NCBI GenBank assembly: GCA_009782555.1
Contig: WRIV01000004.1
Location: 97,596 to 161,595 of the forward strand
Length of the DNA: 64,000 bases
Origin: Treponema sp.
GTDB lineage: Bacteria; Spirochaetota; Spirochaetia; Treponematales; Breznakiellaceae
Reading direction: 5' to 3'
The notes beneath the pieces are model-generated. The model had not been told where the DNA came from. It saw nothing but the letters and a program-made list of their open reading frames with translations, and ran no database searches. Positions 17,173 to 25,434 of this stretch are shown here, piece after piece. How positions within the stretch are numbered: position 1 is the stretch's first letter; each line of letters starts with the position of its first letter. The position numbers and the translations under genes were made by a program.

Positions 17173-19011
17173 ATGACCAAAAAGTTAAAACTGATACTTG
17201 GTTCCCATGGGCATATTTTTCCCTCCGTAGAGGATGGAGAATTTGAAGACCTGTACCGGACCGTTATTAAGCCTTTTATTTCTGTGTTGAATGAATACCC
17301 AAAAATTCCAGCGGTACTTCATTATTCGGGGTCCCTTTTCAGCAGACTGGAACAAAAAAAACCGGAGCTTTTTTTAGTGATTAAAGACATGGCGGCCCGC
17401 AAGCAGCTGGAACTTTTGGGCGGCGGTTTTTACGAGCCCCTGTTATTCCTCCTTCCTCCGGCGGACAGAATAGGCCAGATAGAGATGCTTACCACCTATA
17501 TCAGGCAGCATTTTGGCCGAAAGCCCCAGGGTTGTATGCTCGCTCATTCGGGGTGGGAACCGTCCCTGGCGAGTATTCTTGCCGCCTGCGGCATGGCCTA
17601 TACTTTTTTGAGCGAAGAACAGTTTGCCGCTGCGGGCTGCAGCGGCGAAAAGCTTCTGGGACCGGTGTACACCGAGGATCAGGGAAAACTCCTGGTTGTG
17701 TTTCCAGTTTTTTCTTCCCTGGCCCGGATGGGAACAGAGGGCACTGCGGTTTTGGAAAAAGCTGAATTGAATTCAACGGACGATGCGGGAAGGGGCGTTG
17801 TCACAGTCTTCCCTGCCTTTCCCCGGGAAAATGCCGAGAAGGGGATACGTTCTTTTTTTGAGGATCTTTCCGGCATGCTGGCGGACAAGACCAAAGAATT
17901 GGAACTGACTACTCCTGGCAGGGTATTCCGTTCATGTTGTTCCCTTCCCAGGGTATACTTTTTACCCTCCGGAGATTCTGCCTGTCCCCAGCCTCGATCC
18001 TTCCTTACCCGGTACCCGGAGACCAATTGCCTCTATGCCGGAATCTATTTTGTTCATAACCTGATTAACCAGCTCCGGGGGGATAAGTCCCGCAAACGAA
18101 GTGCCCGGGAAGAATTGTGGAAGGCCGAAGGCTCGGAAACCTTGATGCTTACCAGCAGCCGGGAAATACGCCGTCATGCCCGCAAGACAATCCTTGCCTC
18201 AGAACGAATTATCAGGGAAAAGGATTTTAAACCTTCCCTGCTTACCTTTGATTTTGATTTGGACAGGGTTGATGATTACCTTTTTCAGGATAAAAATATC
18301 AATTGTTTTGTCAGAACCAGGGGTGCGTCGATTTTTGAATTCGATTACCTCCCCAGGGGCTGGAATTATCTGGATGCCTTTGTCGGCGGCTTTGATCTGC
18401 GCTGTGCTTTTGTGGATATGCTTTTCCCCGGGGATTTTGTTCCCTCCTCTGATCCCGGTTCCGCCTGCTATTCCTTTTTAGGGCAGGGATCCTTTCCTGA
18501 AAACAGCCGTTTTTGCGGAACCGAAGAATACCGGCTCTTAACGGCGGACCGGGCGAAGTTAAAGGCTTCTTTTGTCCTTTCTCCCCGAAAACAAGTTTCT
18601 TTTGGTTCCATCGAAATTCAAAAAACCTACCGTCTTGAAAAAAACATACTCTACCTGTCCTATGGACTATGCAACAGGGGAGAGGAAAAAACGATCCTGT
18701 GTTTTATACCCCGTTTTGATCTTGCTCTGGGTGGGGAACAGCTTCTATTTCGAAAGAGCCAGGGAGAAGAAGAAATTTCCGCCGATAAACGGGGAGAGAA
18801 ACGGCGTATCATGGCCATGGAAGAGCAGGGGGCAAAAGGCGGCGCATCCCTTGCCGTTGGCTTCCAGGCTCCTTGTGATATTTATTACTCGGAATTGGAA
18901 ACATTGGAAACCTGTTGTTTTCTTCCGGTGTTTCAGATTTTCCTAAATCCCGGCGATATCTGGGAAAACCAGATAACTCTTTCCGTTTCTTCAAAAGCAC
19001 GAAAAAGCTGA
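17173..19011 (+). CDS. GH57-like protein, probably catalytically inactive
   Basis: A 612-aa cytoplasmic protein (no signal peptide) with the architecture of family 57 alpha-amylase/4-alpha-glucanotransferases. It has an N-terminal barrel (1-300; ELLGGGFYEPLL, QIEMLTTYIRQHFGRKPQG) and a C-terminal beta-sandwich region (about 330-600). The nucleophile motif, normally W-L-x-E-R-x-W-x-P, reads M-L-A-H-S-G-W-E-P (122-130), so the catalytic Glu is His125. The acid/base motif F-x-x-D-x-E is not found and the HQP motif reads HGH. It starts 7 bp after rnfA and looks cotranscribed. It could bind glucan or have acquired another role. Confidence 0.7.
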   Translation: MTKKLKLILGSHGHIFPSVEDGEFEDLYRTVIKPFISVLNEYPKIPAVLHYSGSLFSRLEQKKPELFLVIKDMAARKQLELLGGGFYEPLLFLLPPADRIGQIEMLTTYIRQHFGRKPQGCMLAHSGWEPSLASILAACGMAYTFLSEEQFAAAGCSGEKLLGPVYTEDQGKLLVVFPVFSSLARMGTEGTAVLEKAELNSTDDAGRGVVTVFPAFPRENAEKGIRSFFEDLSGMLADKTKELELTTPGRVFRSCCSLPRVYFLPSGDSACPQPRSFLTRYPETNCLYAGIYFVHNLINQLRGDKSRKRSAREELWKAEGSETLMLTSSREIRRHARKTILASERIIREKDFKPSLLTFDFDLDRVDDYLFQDKNINCFVRTRGASIFEFDYLPRGWNYLDAFVGGFDLRCAFVDMLFPGDFVPSSDPGSACYSFLGQGSFPENSRFCGTEEYRLLTADRAKLKASFVLSPRKQVSFGSIEIQKTYRLEKNILYLSYGLCNRGEEKTILCFIPRFDLALGGEQLLFRKSQGEEEISADKRGEKRRIMAMEEQGAKGGASLAVGFQAPCDIYYSELETLETCCFLPVFQIFLNPGDIWENQITLSVSSKARKS

Positions 19012-19026
19012 ATTCGTACCGGCTTG

Positions 19027-19461
19027 CTATTTTTCATCGGTGTTTATAAAACCTCTTACCCGGCGTTCATCCTGAAGTTTTGACCATGCTGCCAGGCCTT
19101 CGTCACGAAACAGGGAATTATCGCTTTTTAGTATTGGATACCCTTCGAAAAATTTGTCAAATAAATTACAGGGATAGTTTTCACATAATGCACACATTTC
19201 AACATCTTTTTCTTTTGCACATTTTCTGACCGCACATCCAGGATTTCCGCTTCCTTCCTTGCATGATTTGCATAAACCGTGCTGAGCCATATTTTCCAGA
19301 AATGGCCAAAACCCGTCACCCCCCGGAATATAGTGTATTATTCCTTCAAACCCCGCTTTTTTCATTTCCTTATACAGGGTTTCCGATGCGGGCCCAATTT
19401 TTGCCTTGACTGCACAATTTTCGCAGTAAAGACCGCAGTAGCAAATGAATTTTTTGTCCAT
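19027..19461 (-). CDS. Cysteine-rich DUF3795 protein
   Basis: A 144-aa cytoplasmic protein with twelve cysteines, several in pairs: CYCGLYCENC (8-17), CKSCKEGSGNPGC, CALCENYPC. The CGLYCENC opening and the layout match DUF3795, a family common in anaerobes with presumed metal or Fe-S binding. No function is established. It is convergent with the GH57-like gene (15 bp gap) and divergent from metG. Confidence 0.8.
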   Translation of the reverse strand: MDKKFICYCGLYCENCAVKAKIGPASETLYKEMKKAGFEGIIHYIPGGDGFWPFLENMAQHGLCKSCKEGSGNPGCAVRKCAKEKDVEMCALCENYPCNLFDKFFEGYPILKSDNSLFRDEGLAAWSKLQDERRVRGFINTDEK

Positions 19462-19527
19462 GCTTCCGGCTCCAGATTACTACAATAACATTTTTTTATC
19501 TTTTTTTCAACGCCGCTGATCTTTAAA

Positions 19528-19556
19528 TTGATATTTTTTTAAAAAAAATTTATACT
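19528..19556 (+). promoter_or_regulatory. Strong promoter placing metG start at +1
   Basis: TTGATA, 17 bases (a T7A8 run with AT-rich tail), TATACT. The hexamer ends 6 bases before the metG ATG at 19563, so the transcript would begin at or within a base or two of the start codon. No ribosome binding site is present between. Confidence 0.7.
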
Positions 19557-19562
19557 ACTCCA

Positions 19563-21842
19563 ATGAAACGCAGACTTGTTACTTCCGCTTTGCCCTATGT
19601 AAACAACGTTCCCCATTTGGGTAATCTTATACAGGTATTGTCCGCCGATGTCTTTGCCCGGTTCTGCCGGCTCCGTGATTATGAAACCCTCTATATCTGC
19701 GGGACGGACGAGTATGGCACGGCAACAGAAACGAAGGCGCTGGAAGAGGGGATAACACCCCGGGAACTTTGTGATCGCTTTTACAAAATTCATGATGATA
19801 TTTACAGGTGGTTTGCCATTGGCTTTGATAAATTCGGCAAAACCTCTACTCCCATTCACACCGAAGTGACACAGCATCTTTATAAAAAGCTCGACGAAAA
19901 CGGTTATATCACAGAGAATGCCAGTGAACAACTGTTTTGCGAAAGCTGCGGCAGGTTCCTTGCCGATCGCTATGTGCGGGGGATCTGTCCTCACTGCGGG
20001 TATGACGAAGCCAGGGGAGATCAGTGCGAATCCTGCGGCAAACTGCTCGATCCGACGGAGCTGAAAGAAAGCCGCTGTTCAACGTGCGGCAATGAACCGC
20101 GCCTTAAATCAACAAAACATCTTTATATCAACCTTCCCAAAATCAAAGATAGGCTCGAAAGCTGGATTAATGAAGTGTCGGTAAAAGGTGAATGGGCAAA
20201 AAATGCTGTTCAAATGACTACCGCCTGGATCAAGGGCGGGCTTCAGGAACGGGCCATTACCAGGGATCTAAAATGGGGTATTCCCGTTCCGCGTCCCGGC
20301 TACGAAAAAAAAGTTTTTTATGTGTGGTTCGATGCATGCATCGGTTATATTTCCATCACCGGAAATCATGCGTTGGATCTTGGAAAAGACTGGAAAAGTT
20401 TTCTCGATTATTGGTGGAAAAGCCCCGAAGAAACCGAACTTTTTCAGTTTATCGGCAAGGACAACATTCCTTTCCACACGGTGATCTTTCCTTCCACCCT
20501 GTTGGGGAGCGGCGAAAAATGGACGATGCTTCATCATATGTCCAGTTCGGAATACCTTAATTATGAAAGCGGCAAGTTTTCCAAAACCAGGGGTATAGGT
20601 GTTTTTGGCACCGATGTAATGGAAACAGGAATTCCTGCCGATGTTTGGCGCTTCTATATTTTTTACAACCGGCCCGAAAAAGCGGACGCCCTTTTTCTTT
20701 GGAAAGATTTCCAGGAGAAAGTAAACGGCGAGCTTATCGGAAACCTGGGAAACCTTGTAAACCGGACACTATCCTTTGTTGCCCGCTACTACGACGGAAA
20801 GGTTCCGGAGAACACGGGAGTTTCCTCGCTATCCTGGGATGAAGTACAAAGAATAGAAAAAGAAATTACCAAAAAACTCGAATGGGCGGAATTGAGGGAT
20901 GCCTTTCGCCTGGTATTTGAGCTTTCTTCGTATGCCAACAAGGTTTTTCAGGATGCCGAACCGTGGAAATACCGAAAAGAAGATCCTCCCAAAGCGGCGG
21001 CGGTGATACGGGATCTGTGCCATGTGGTCCGTGACATTGCCGTTCTGATTTCGCCGTACCTTCCCGAATCGGCAAGCCGTATTGCCGGGTTTTTTGGATT
21101 CCGGCTTGATTCTTCTCCGGAAGGCGTACATGAAAGCGCACTTGCAAGCGGCGAGAGTTGTTCCGAAAGCTTTTTGTATTGGGATAACCTGGGTAAAGCC
21201 GGAGACCTTGACGGCAAAACAATAACAAGCGAAGTGCTCTTTACCAAACTGGAAGATGATCAAATCGCCGCGCTTCGGGAAGCATATTCAGGCAGTCAGA
21301 CAGAACGCAAAGAAAACACCGGTGCAGCCGCGCCGGCAATTGACATGGCAGCAGCATTTGCTTCAACATTGGATCTCCGTGTGGCGGAAATTGTAAAAAT
21401 AGAAAAGCACCCTAATGCGGAAAAACTGTACATCGAAACTCTGGATATTGCAGGAGAAGAACGGGTAATTGTTTCAGGTATCGCGCCGTTTTATAAAGAA
21501 GAAGAACTCCTTAATAAACGGATCATCGTTGCCTATAATTTAAAACCTGCAAAGCTCCGCGGGGTTATGAGCCAGGGGATGCTTCTGGCTGCCGAGGATC
21601 ATAACGGCCCCGATGGAGCGGAACGCTGCGAAGTGCTGGACGCTTCCGGTATCCCGACCGGAACCAGGGTTGCGCTTGACGGCGCTGTTTTGTGCGATAC
21701 GCCGAAAGAAATTAATATCGAAACCTTTTTTAGTTTTCCCATGCGTGTGGTGGATCATATTGTAACAATTAACGACAAAACGCTCACCCTGGATGGAAAA
21801 CCAATAAAAACTTCTATTGTCAGAGATGCGGAAGTTCACTAA
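19563..21842 (+). CDS. metG: Methionyl-tRNA synthetase with C-terminal tRNA-binding domain
   Basis: A 759-aa class I aminoacyl-tRNA synthetase that charges tRNA-Met. The HIGH-type motif is PHLGN (17-21) and the KMSKS-type loop is KFSKT (338-342). Two zinc knuckles lie in the connective domain (C126/C129, C142/C145, C155/C158, C172/C175), marking the two-knuckle MetG1-type form. The anticodon-binding helices follow and a fused EMAP-II-like tRNA-binding domain ends the protein (about 650-759; DLRVAEIVKIEKHPNAEKLY). Length is normal for the fused form. The ATG sits right behind the -10 box, suggesting leaderless translation. Confidence 0.98.
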   Translation: MKRRLVTSALPYVNNVPHLGNLIQVLSADVFARFCRLRDYETLYICGTDEYGTATETKALEEGITPRELCDRFYKIHDDIYRWFAIGFDKFGKTSTPIHTEVTQHLYKKLDENGYITENASEQLFCESCGRFLADRYVRGICPHCGYDEARGDQCESCGKLLDPTELKESRCSTCGNEPRLKSTKHLYINLPKIKDRLESWINEVSVKGEWAKNAVQMTTAWIKGGLQERAITRDLKWGIPVPRPGYEKKVFYVWFDACIGYISITGNHALDLGKDWKSFLDYWWKSPEETELFQFIGKDNIPFHTVIFPSTLLGSGEKWTMLHHMSSSEYLNYESGKFSKTRGIGVFGTDVMETGIPADVWRFYIFYNRPEKADALFLWKDFQEKVNGELIGNLGNLVNRTLSFVARYYDGKVPENTGVSSLSWDEVQRIEKEITKKLEWAELRDAFRLVFELSSYANKVFQDAEPWKYRKEDPPKAAAVIRDLCHVVRDIAVLISPYLPESASRIAGFFGFRLDSSPEGVHESALASGESCSESFLYWDNLGKAGDLDGKTITSEVLFTKLEDDQIAALREAYSGSQTERKENTGAAAPAIDMAAAFASTLDLRVAEIVKIEKHPNAEKLYIETLDIAGEERVIVSGIAPFYKEEELLNKRIIVAYNLKPAKLRGVMSQGMLLAAEDHNGPDGAERCEVLDASGIPTGTRVALDGAVLCDTPKEINIETFFSFPMRVVDHIVTINDKTLTLDGKPIKTSIVRDAEVH

Positions 21843-21848
21843 TTCTGA

Positions 21849-22096
21849 TCAGCCATATAAGCCAATAATGACGTTTTTTTCGTCGTGGGACAAATAATAA
21901 ACATAGATAACGCTTCCGGGGGCAATATACCCAAGGCTTTCCTGCGGCACCGTTTTATTAGGTGTTGCCTTGAATGTGCTGTGGTCCGGCCTTGTTACCT
22001 GGATCTCAAGTTCCAGTTCGTCTGAGCCGTTACAAGCTTTCCGGCGAGCTTTGATTCAAGGATAACGCCCCTGGTTTTCCCCTTTTTTTTATTCAT
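21849..22096 (-). pseudogene. Frameshifted small gene
   Basis: On the minus strand an ATG at 22096 opens MNKKKGKTRGVILESKLAGK. It then runs out of frame, while from about 22030 another frame continues with CNGSDELELEIQVTRPDHS and ends PGSVIYVYYLSHDEKNVIIGLYG before a stop at 21849. Adding one A to the AAA near 22038 would join both parts into a protein of about 82 aa. Either a real one-base deletion or a sequencing error in a short homopolymer. The family is not recognised. It lies directly downstream of another remnant. Confidence 0.55.
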
Positions 22097-22127
22097 ACCG
22101 TTTCCTGTGCTTTTTGGCCGGAGGCTG

Positions 22128-22316
22128 TCAATATTGATCAATAGCGTCTTCTGTTTTCTCTCTGTCCGCCTCATCGTCGATCAAAATGTTCTGCGGGTTT
22201 AAGGGGCCGTATCGTATTGGCAGATCGATTCCGGCTTTATACTTTGTAAAAACTGCCCGTCCGACAACTTCTTTTGCCACGGCGGTAATAATTTGTCCGC
22301 CTGTGGTAGCAAATCT
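22128..22316 (-). pseudogene. 5'-truncated gene remnant
   Basis: A minus-strand reading frame with no plausible start: it follows a TAG and reads RFATTGGQIITAVAKEVVGR, later GPLNPQNILIDDEADREK, and stops at 22128. Residue composition is coding-like and the frame is in line with the next remnant (22096), as if both belonged to a decayed two-gene unit. Not recognised. The rest of the 21843-22439 gap holds nothing further I can support. Confidence 0.4.
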
Positions 22317-22439
22317 CTAATGCCCTCGATTTTGCAATAAAACCACAGTGAAAAATATTTTTAGCTAATTACTAACATTTTCATCTTATGGACTTTGACA
22401 GTGCTGATATCCCCTAGTATAGTAAACATGGAGGCAATT

Positions 22440-23741
22440 ATGCGCACGCCGCACCTGACAGCGGACAGTCTATTGCTGGAAAACCCAATACTTGCAGAAC
22501 TCAACCCGGCAGAAATTGTTTTTTGCAGCGGTGCAGCTTCGTTTTTACAGTCGGATTTTTGGGGAAGTTTTAAAGCCCGTTTTGGCTGGAAACCATATCC
22601 TTTCAAAGCCGAATGGGAAACTACAGCAGGGAATAAAGAATGTCTTCCGCTTTTGGTATTATACCGCCGCTTGAGTTTTGGAATTGGCTTTGCCTATGTC
22701 CCCTGGGGTCCGGAACTTCCTGCAGGTTATGACACAGAAGCCAGCCAAAAAGCGGCGGCAGAACTGGCCGAAACTCTTCGGACGTTTATCCCAAAAAACG
22801 CAGCTTTTATCCGTTTTGATTTTCCATGGCTTATTAATAATTCAAATCTTGAAGATTGTAATAACCACGAACTGCACAAACCATCACAAACTGGCAAGAG
22901 GTCCTTTTCCAGGGCGGACGCGGATGTGCAGCCGCCGGATTCTGTTCTTGTTGATCTTTTACCTGATGAAAAAACAATACTTGGTGCAATGAAGCCAAAG
23001 TGGCGTTACAATATCGGGCTTGCCGGAAAGAAAGGAGTGAGTGTTCGATGTGTAGCCGCAAGTGATATTCCGCTGGAAAGCGGCGCAGGAGATCTAGCAA
23101 GCTATTACAGCATATATAAAGAAACGGCGGAACGGGATGGTATCTCAATCCATGGCCTGGAATATTACCGGATTCTTTTTGAAGAAGCGGAAAAACACGG
23201 CGTTGATGCACGGCTTTACATTGCTTCAAACGAAGGGGAGGACATCGCCGGCATTGTAACATTGTTCCGCGGCAGGGAAGCCGTATACCTTTATGGGGCT
23301 TCTTCTAATCATAAAAGGAACCTTATGGCGCCGTATGCCCTGCAATGGAAGGCCATGCAGGATGCAAAAGCTTCCGGCTGCTGCTGTTATGACATGTTCG
23401 GTATTCCCCCAAAGCCCCCGGAAGATGATCCGGATCATCCCATGGCCGGCCTTTACCGTTTTAAGACAGGGTTTATAGGTGACGCCCAGGATCAGCACGC
23501 GGGACATCAAGTGTGTAATACCGGTGAATGTTGCACGGCGTGCCCTTCAAAAGATTCTTCAACTGCGGCAATTGTATCTGGGGACCAGGGACAGGGTTGG
23601 TATGCAGGCGGAAAAATTATCCACCGCCCGGGAAGCTGGGACTATACCTGCCGCCCCTTGGTAAAGACGCTATATTCGGCTGCGGAAAAAACACGGAAAA
23701 AAATCTGGGATATAAAGAAGCGGCGAAAGAGAAGACAATAG
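22440..23741 (+). CDS. FemAB-like aminoacyl/peptidoglycan-bridge transferase with inserted Cys-rich segment
   Basis: A 433-aa member of the FemA/B-MurM type (tandem GNAT folds), which add amino acids to peptidoglycan precursors from aminoacyl-tRNA. GGAGG five bases upstream fixes the ATG at 22440. Family segments include YVPWGPELP, PKWRYNIGLAGKKGV, GRDGI-like ERDGISIHGLEYY, YLYGASSNHKRNLMAPYALQW, YDMFGIPP, GLYRFKTGF and IHRPGSWDY. Between GF and GGKIIHRPGSWDY, where relatives are contiguous, there are 44 extra residues (about 346-389) including CNTGECCTAC. It is alone, upstream of a convergent TPR gene. The amino acid added and the acceptor are unknown. Confidence 0.8.
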   Translation: MRTPHLTADSLLLENPILAELNPAEIVFCSGAASFLQSDFWGSFKARFGWKPYPFKAEWETTAGNKECLPLLVLYRRLSFGIGFAYVPWGPELPAGYDTEASQKAAAELAETLRTFIPKNAAFIRFDFPWLINNSNLEDCNNHELHKPSQTGKRSFSRADADVQPPDSVLVDLLPDEKTILGAMKPKWRYNIGLAGKKGVSVRCVAASDIPLESGAGDLASYYSIYKETAERDGISIHGLEYYRILFEEAEKHGVDARLYIASNEGEDIAGIVTLFRGREAVYLYGASSNHKRNLMAPYALQWKAMQDAKASGCCCYDMFGIPPKPPEDDPDHPMAGLYRFKTGFIGDAQDQHAGHQVCNTGECCTACPSKDSSTAAIVSGDQGQGWYAGGKIIHRPGSWDYTCRPLVKTLYSAAEKTRKKIWDIKKRRKRRQ

Positions 23742-23794
23742 TTGATCGATGGCTGCTTTCCCAAAAACTGAAGTTTTGGAAAAGCCCCAGTATT

Positions 23795-24493
23795 TTAAAT
23801 ATTATTATTAGGATTAAGGCTTTTAAAAATAGTAAACATTTCTTCGGCTTTTTTGGTGTCTCCTTTGATAGTATAGAGAGTTCCCAAAGCATAATATGCC
23901 ATTATAAAATCCGGATATAGATCCGATGCTTTTTCGTAGTCCTTTATTGCCGCATCAATATTGTTCAAAAGAAAATAAGCTGAACCGCGGTTAAAATATG
24001 CTTGAGAAAAATTCGGGCTTAATTTTATCACTTCGCTGTAAATTTCAACGGCTTTTTTAAAATCTTCTTTACCCAAATAGCCGTTCCCTATAATACTGTG
24101 TGCTAACACAGTATTAATGCCCTGTTCGACACTTTCAATTAATGACGCAATCCCTTCGTCATAATTTTCTAATATAACAATACACTCATATCCGTAAGCA
24201 AAATAAATAAATTTCTCATCGAGTCTGCTGGCTGCAATATAATCCTGCAGAGCTTTTTGGGCATCATTTATATTATCGTAAGAATTGCCTCTGCCGATAT
24301 AAGCATCTGTGTATTCAGGGAAAAGTTCTATAGCCTGTGAAAATTCTTTTATGGCAGATAAAAAATCATTGTTATGATAAAATTCCATGCCCTTGTTGTA
24401 ATGGCCTATAGCCTCTTCGTTCGGTGCGTCTGAGCCGGCACAAAGAGTGAAGGCGGCAAAAAATAAACATGAAATAAGGATGGATTTACGCAT
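23795..24493 (-). CDS. Secreted TPR-repeat protein
   Basis: A 232-aa exported protein built of about six TPR units (for example AIGHYNKGMEFYHNNDFLSA, YTDAYIGRGNSYDNINDAQK, SQAYFNRGSAYFLLNNIDAA). GGGAG eight bases upstream supports the ATG at 24493 over the one at 24532. The signal segment RKSILISCLFFAAFTLC ends in Cys-Ala-Gly; the residue before Cys is Leu, so lipidation is possible only under the relaxed spirochaete lipobox. Likely a protein-interaction scaffold in the periplasm. AT-richer than its neighbours. Confidence 0.8.
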   Translation of the reverse strand: MRKSILISCLFFAAFTLCAGSDAPNEEAIGHYNKGMEFYHNNDFLSAIKEFSQAIELFPEYTDAYIGRGNSYDNINDAQKALQDYIAASRLDEKFIYFAYGYECIVILENYDEGIASLIESVEQGINTVLAHSIIGNGYLGKEDFKKAVEIYSEVIKLSPNFSQAYFNRGSAYFLLNNIDAAIKDYEKASDLYPDFIMAYYALGTLYTIKGDTKKAEEMFTIFKSLNPNNNI

Positions 24494-24564
24494 TATTTTT
24501 CTCCCAAAGAAATTATACTGAATAAAGGTCAAAACGGGAAGGGTTAAATATTTGGAGAGTATCC

Positions 24565-25434
24565 TTAGGGAATAGTTTTCTTTAATTCTTTTTTATCCAG
24601 CACGATGGCGATCCGTCCTTCCATAAGGAGCCTTCGGTTATTTTCGCTGGACAGGATAAGGAGGGCATCTTCTTTGTCGATGATCAGGTCCGTGGGAACG
24701 GCCCCGAAGATTCCCTGAGCCATGATCCTTAGGGGGGTTTCTCCCACCCGCTTAATCAGGTCTTCGTCCATGCCGGAAGGAACGGCCCGCATTATGTTTT
24801 CCCGGCTGGCATAACGAACCAGTCCCAATTCCCGGCCAAGCTGCGGGTCCATCGTATTCCGCTCAAAGATCAAATTCATTTCGCTGTCCCAGATTTTTGG
24901 AAACAGGCAGGGGATGGCAAAGGCGGAAGAGGATCTGCCATGGACCGGCAGACTTTCGTCAGCAATGATGATGATCCCGGAATAATCCTGAACAGGGGTT
25001 GGGATAAGGGGGATGGTGATCCTTTGGGCCCTGGAATGGCGGATCGCCTCGGCGCTTATGCCGGTAAGATTTACCAAATACCGGGCGCGGATGACGGAAA
25101 GATCCGGTGAAAGAAAAGGGGGAAAGCTGTGGATCATTCCCATAAAAGCGGCGGGGGACAGTTCGCCCCGGTCTATAAGATCTGCCACGGTAGAAGAAGA
25201 ATCGGCCTGGATTTCAAAAATAAAGGGCTTGATAAGCTCCGGGAATTCATCTTCTAAAAGAGCTTCCGCATGGGATCTTCCGGCGGGGAGTTTTATTCCC
25301 GCCTTTTGCAGATCCAGGGTAAGGGCTGCGCTGAATTCCATCCGTTCCCATTCCAGGGTACCCTGTATAGTCATTTCCTGGGCATGGAGGTTTATGGACA
25401 ACAGTGCAAAAAACAATAATAAAAAAACTTTCAT
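24565..25434 (-). CDS. Secreted protein of unknown function
   Basis: A 289-aa protein with a clear signal peptide (MKVFLLLFFALLSINLHAQ). I do not recognise a family. The C-terminal half has a repeated theme SGIIIIADESLPVHGRSSSA and a terminal segment TDLIIDKEDALLILSSENNR, suggesting a mixed alpha/beta periplasmic domain. Its ATG overlaps the stop of the LysM transglycosylase gene (ATGA, 25431-25434), so the two are translationally coupled and may act together at the cell wall. Confidence 0.7.
   Translation of the reverse strand: MKVFLLLFFALLSINLHAQEMTIQGTLEWERMEFSAALTLDLQKAGIKLPAGRSHAEALLEDEFPELIKPFIFEIQADSSSTVADLIDRGELSPAAFMGMIHSFPPFLSPDLSVIRARYLVNLTGISAEAIRHSRAQRITIPLIPTPVQDYSGIIIIADESLPVHGRSSSAFAIPCLFPKIWDSEMNLIFERNTMDPQLGRELGLVRYASRENIMRAVPSGMDEDLIKRVGETPLRIMAQGIFGAVPTDLIIDKEDALLILSSENNRRLLMEGRIAIVLDKKELKKTIP

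Noticed and set aside
23226..23510. Minus-strand frame with VLILGVTYKP resembling UDP-sugar dehydrogenases
   Set aside because: The match is ten residues long, lies opposite the FemAB-like gene and continues into unrelated sequence.
23465..23598. GACAGGGTT at both ends of the FemAB insertion as a target-site duplication
   Set aside because: The copies are 125 bp apart and removing one unit would not restore the frame, so a simple insertion with duplication does not explain the segment.
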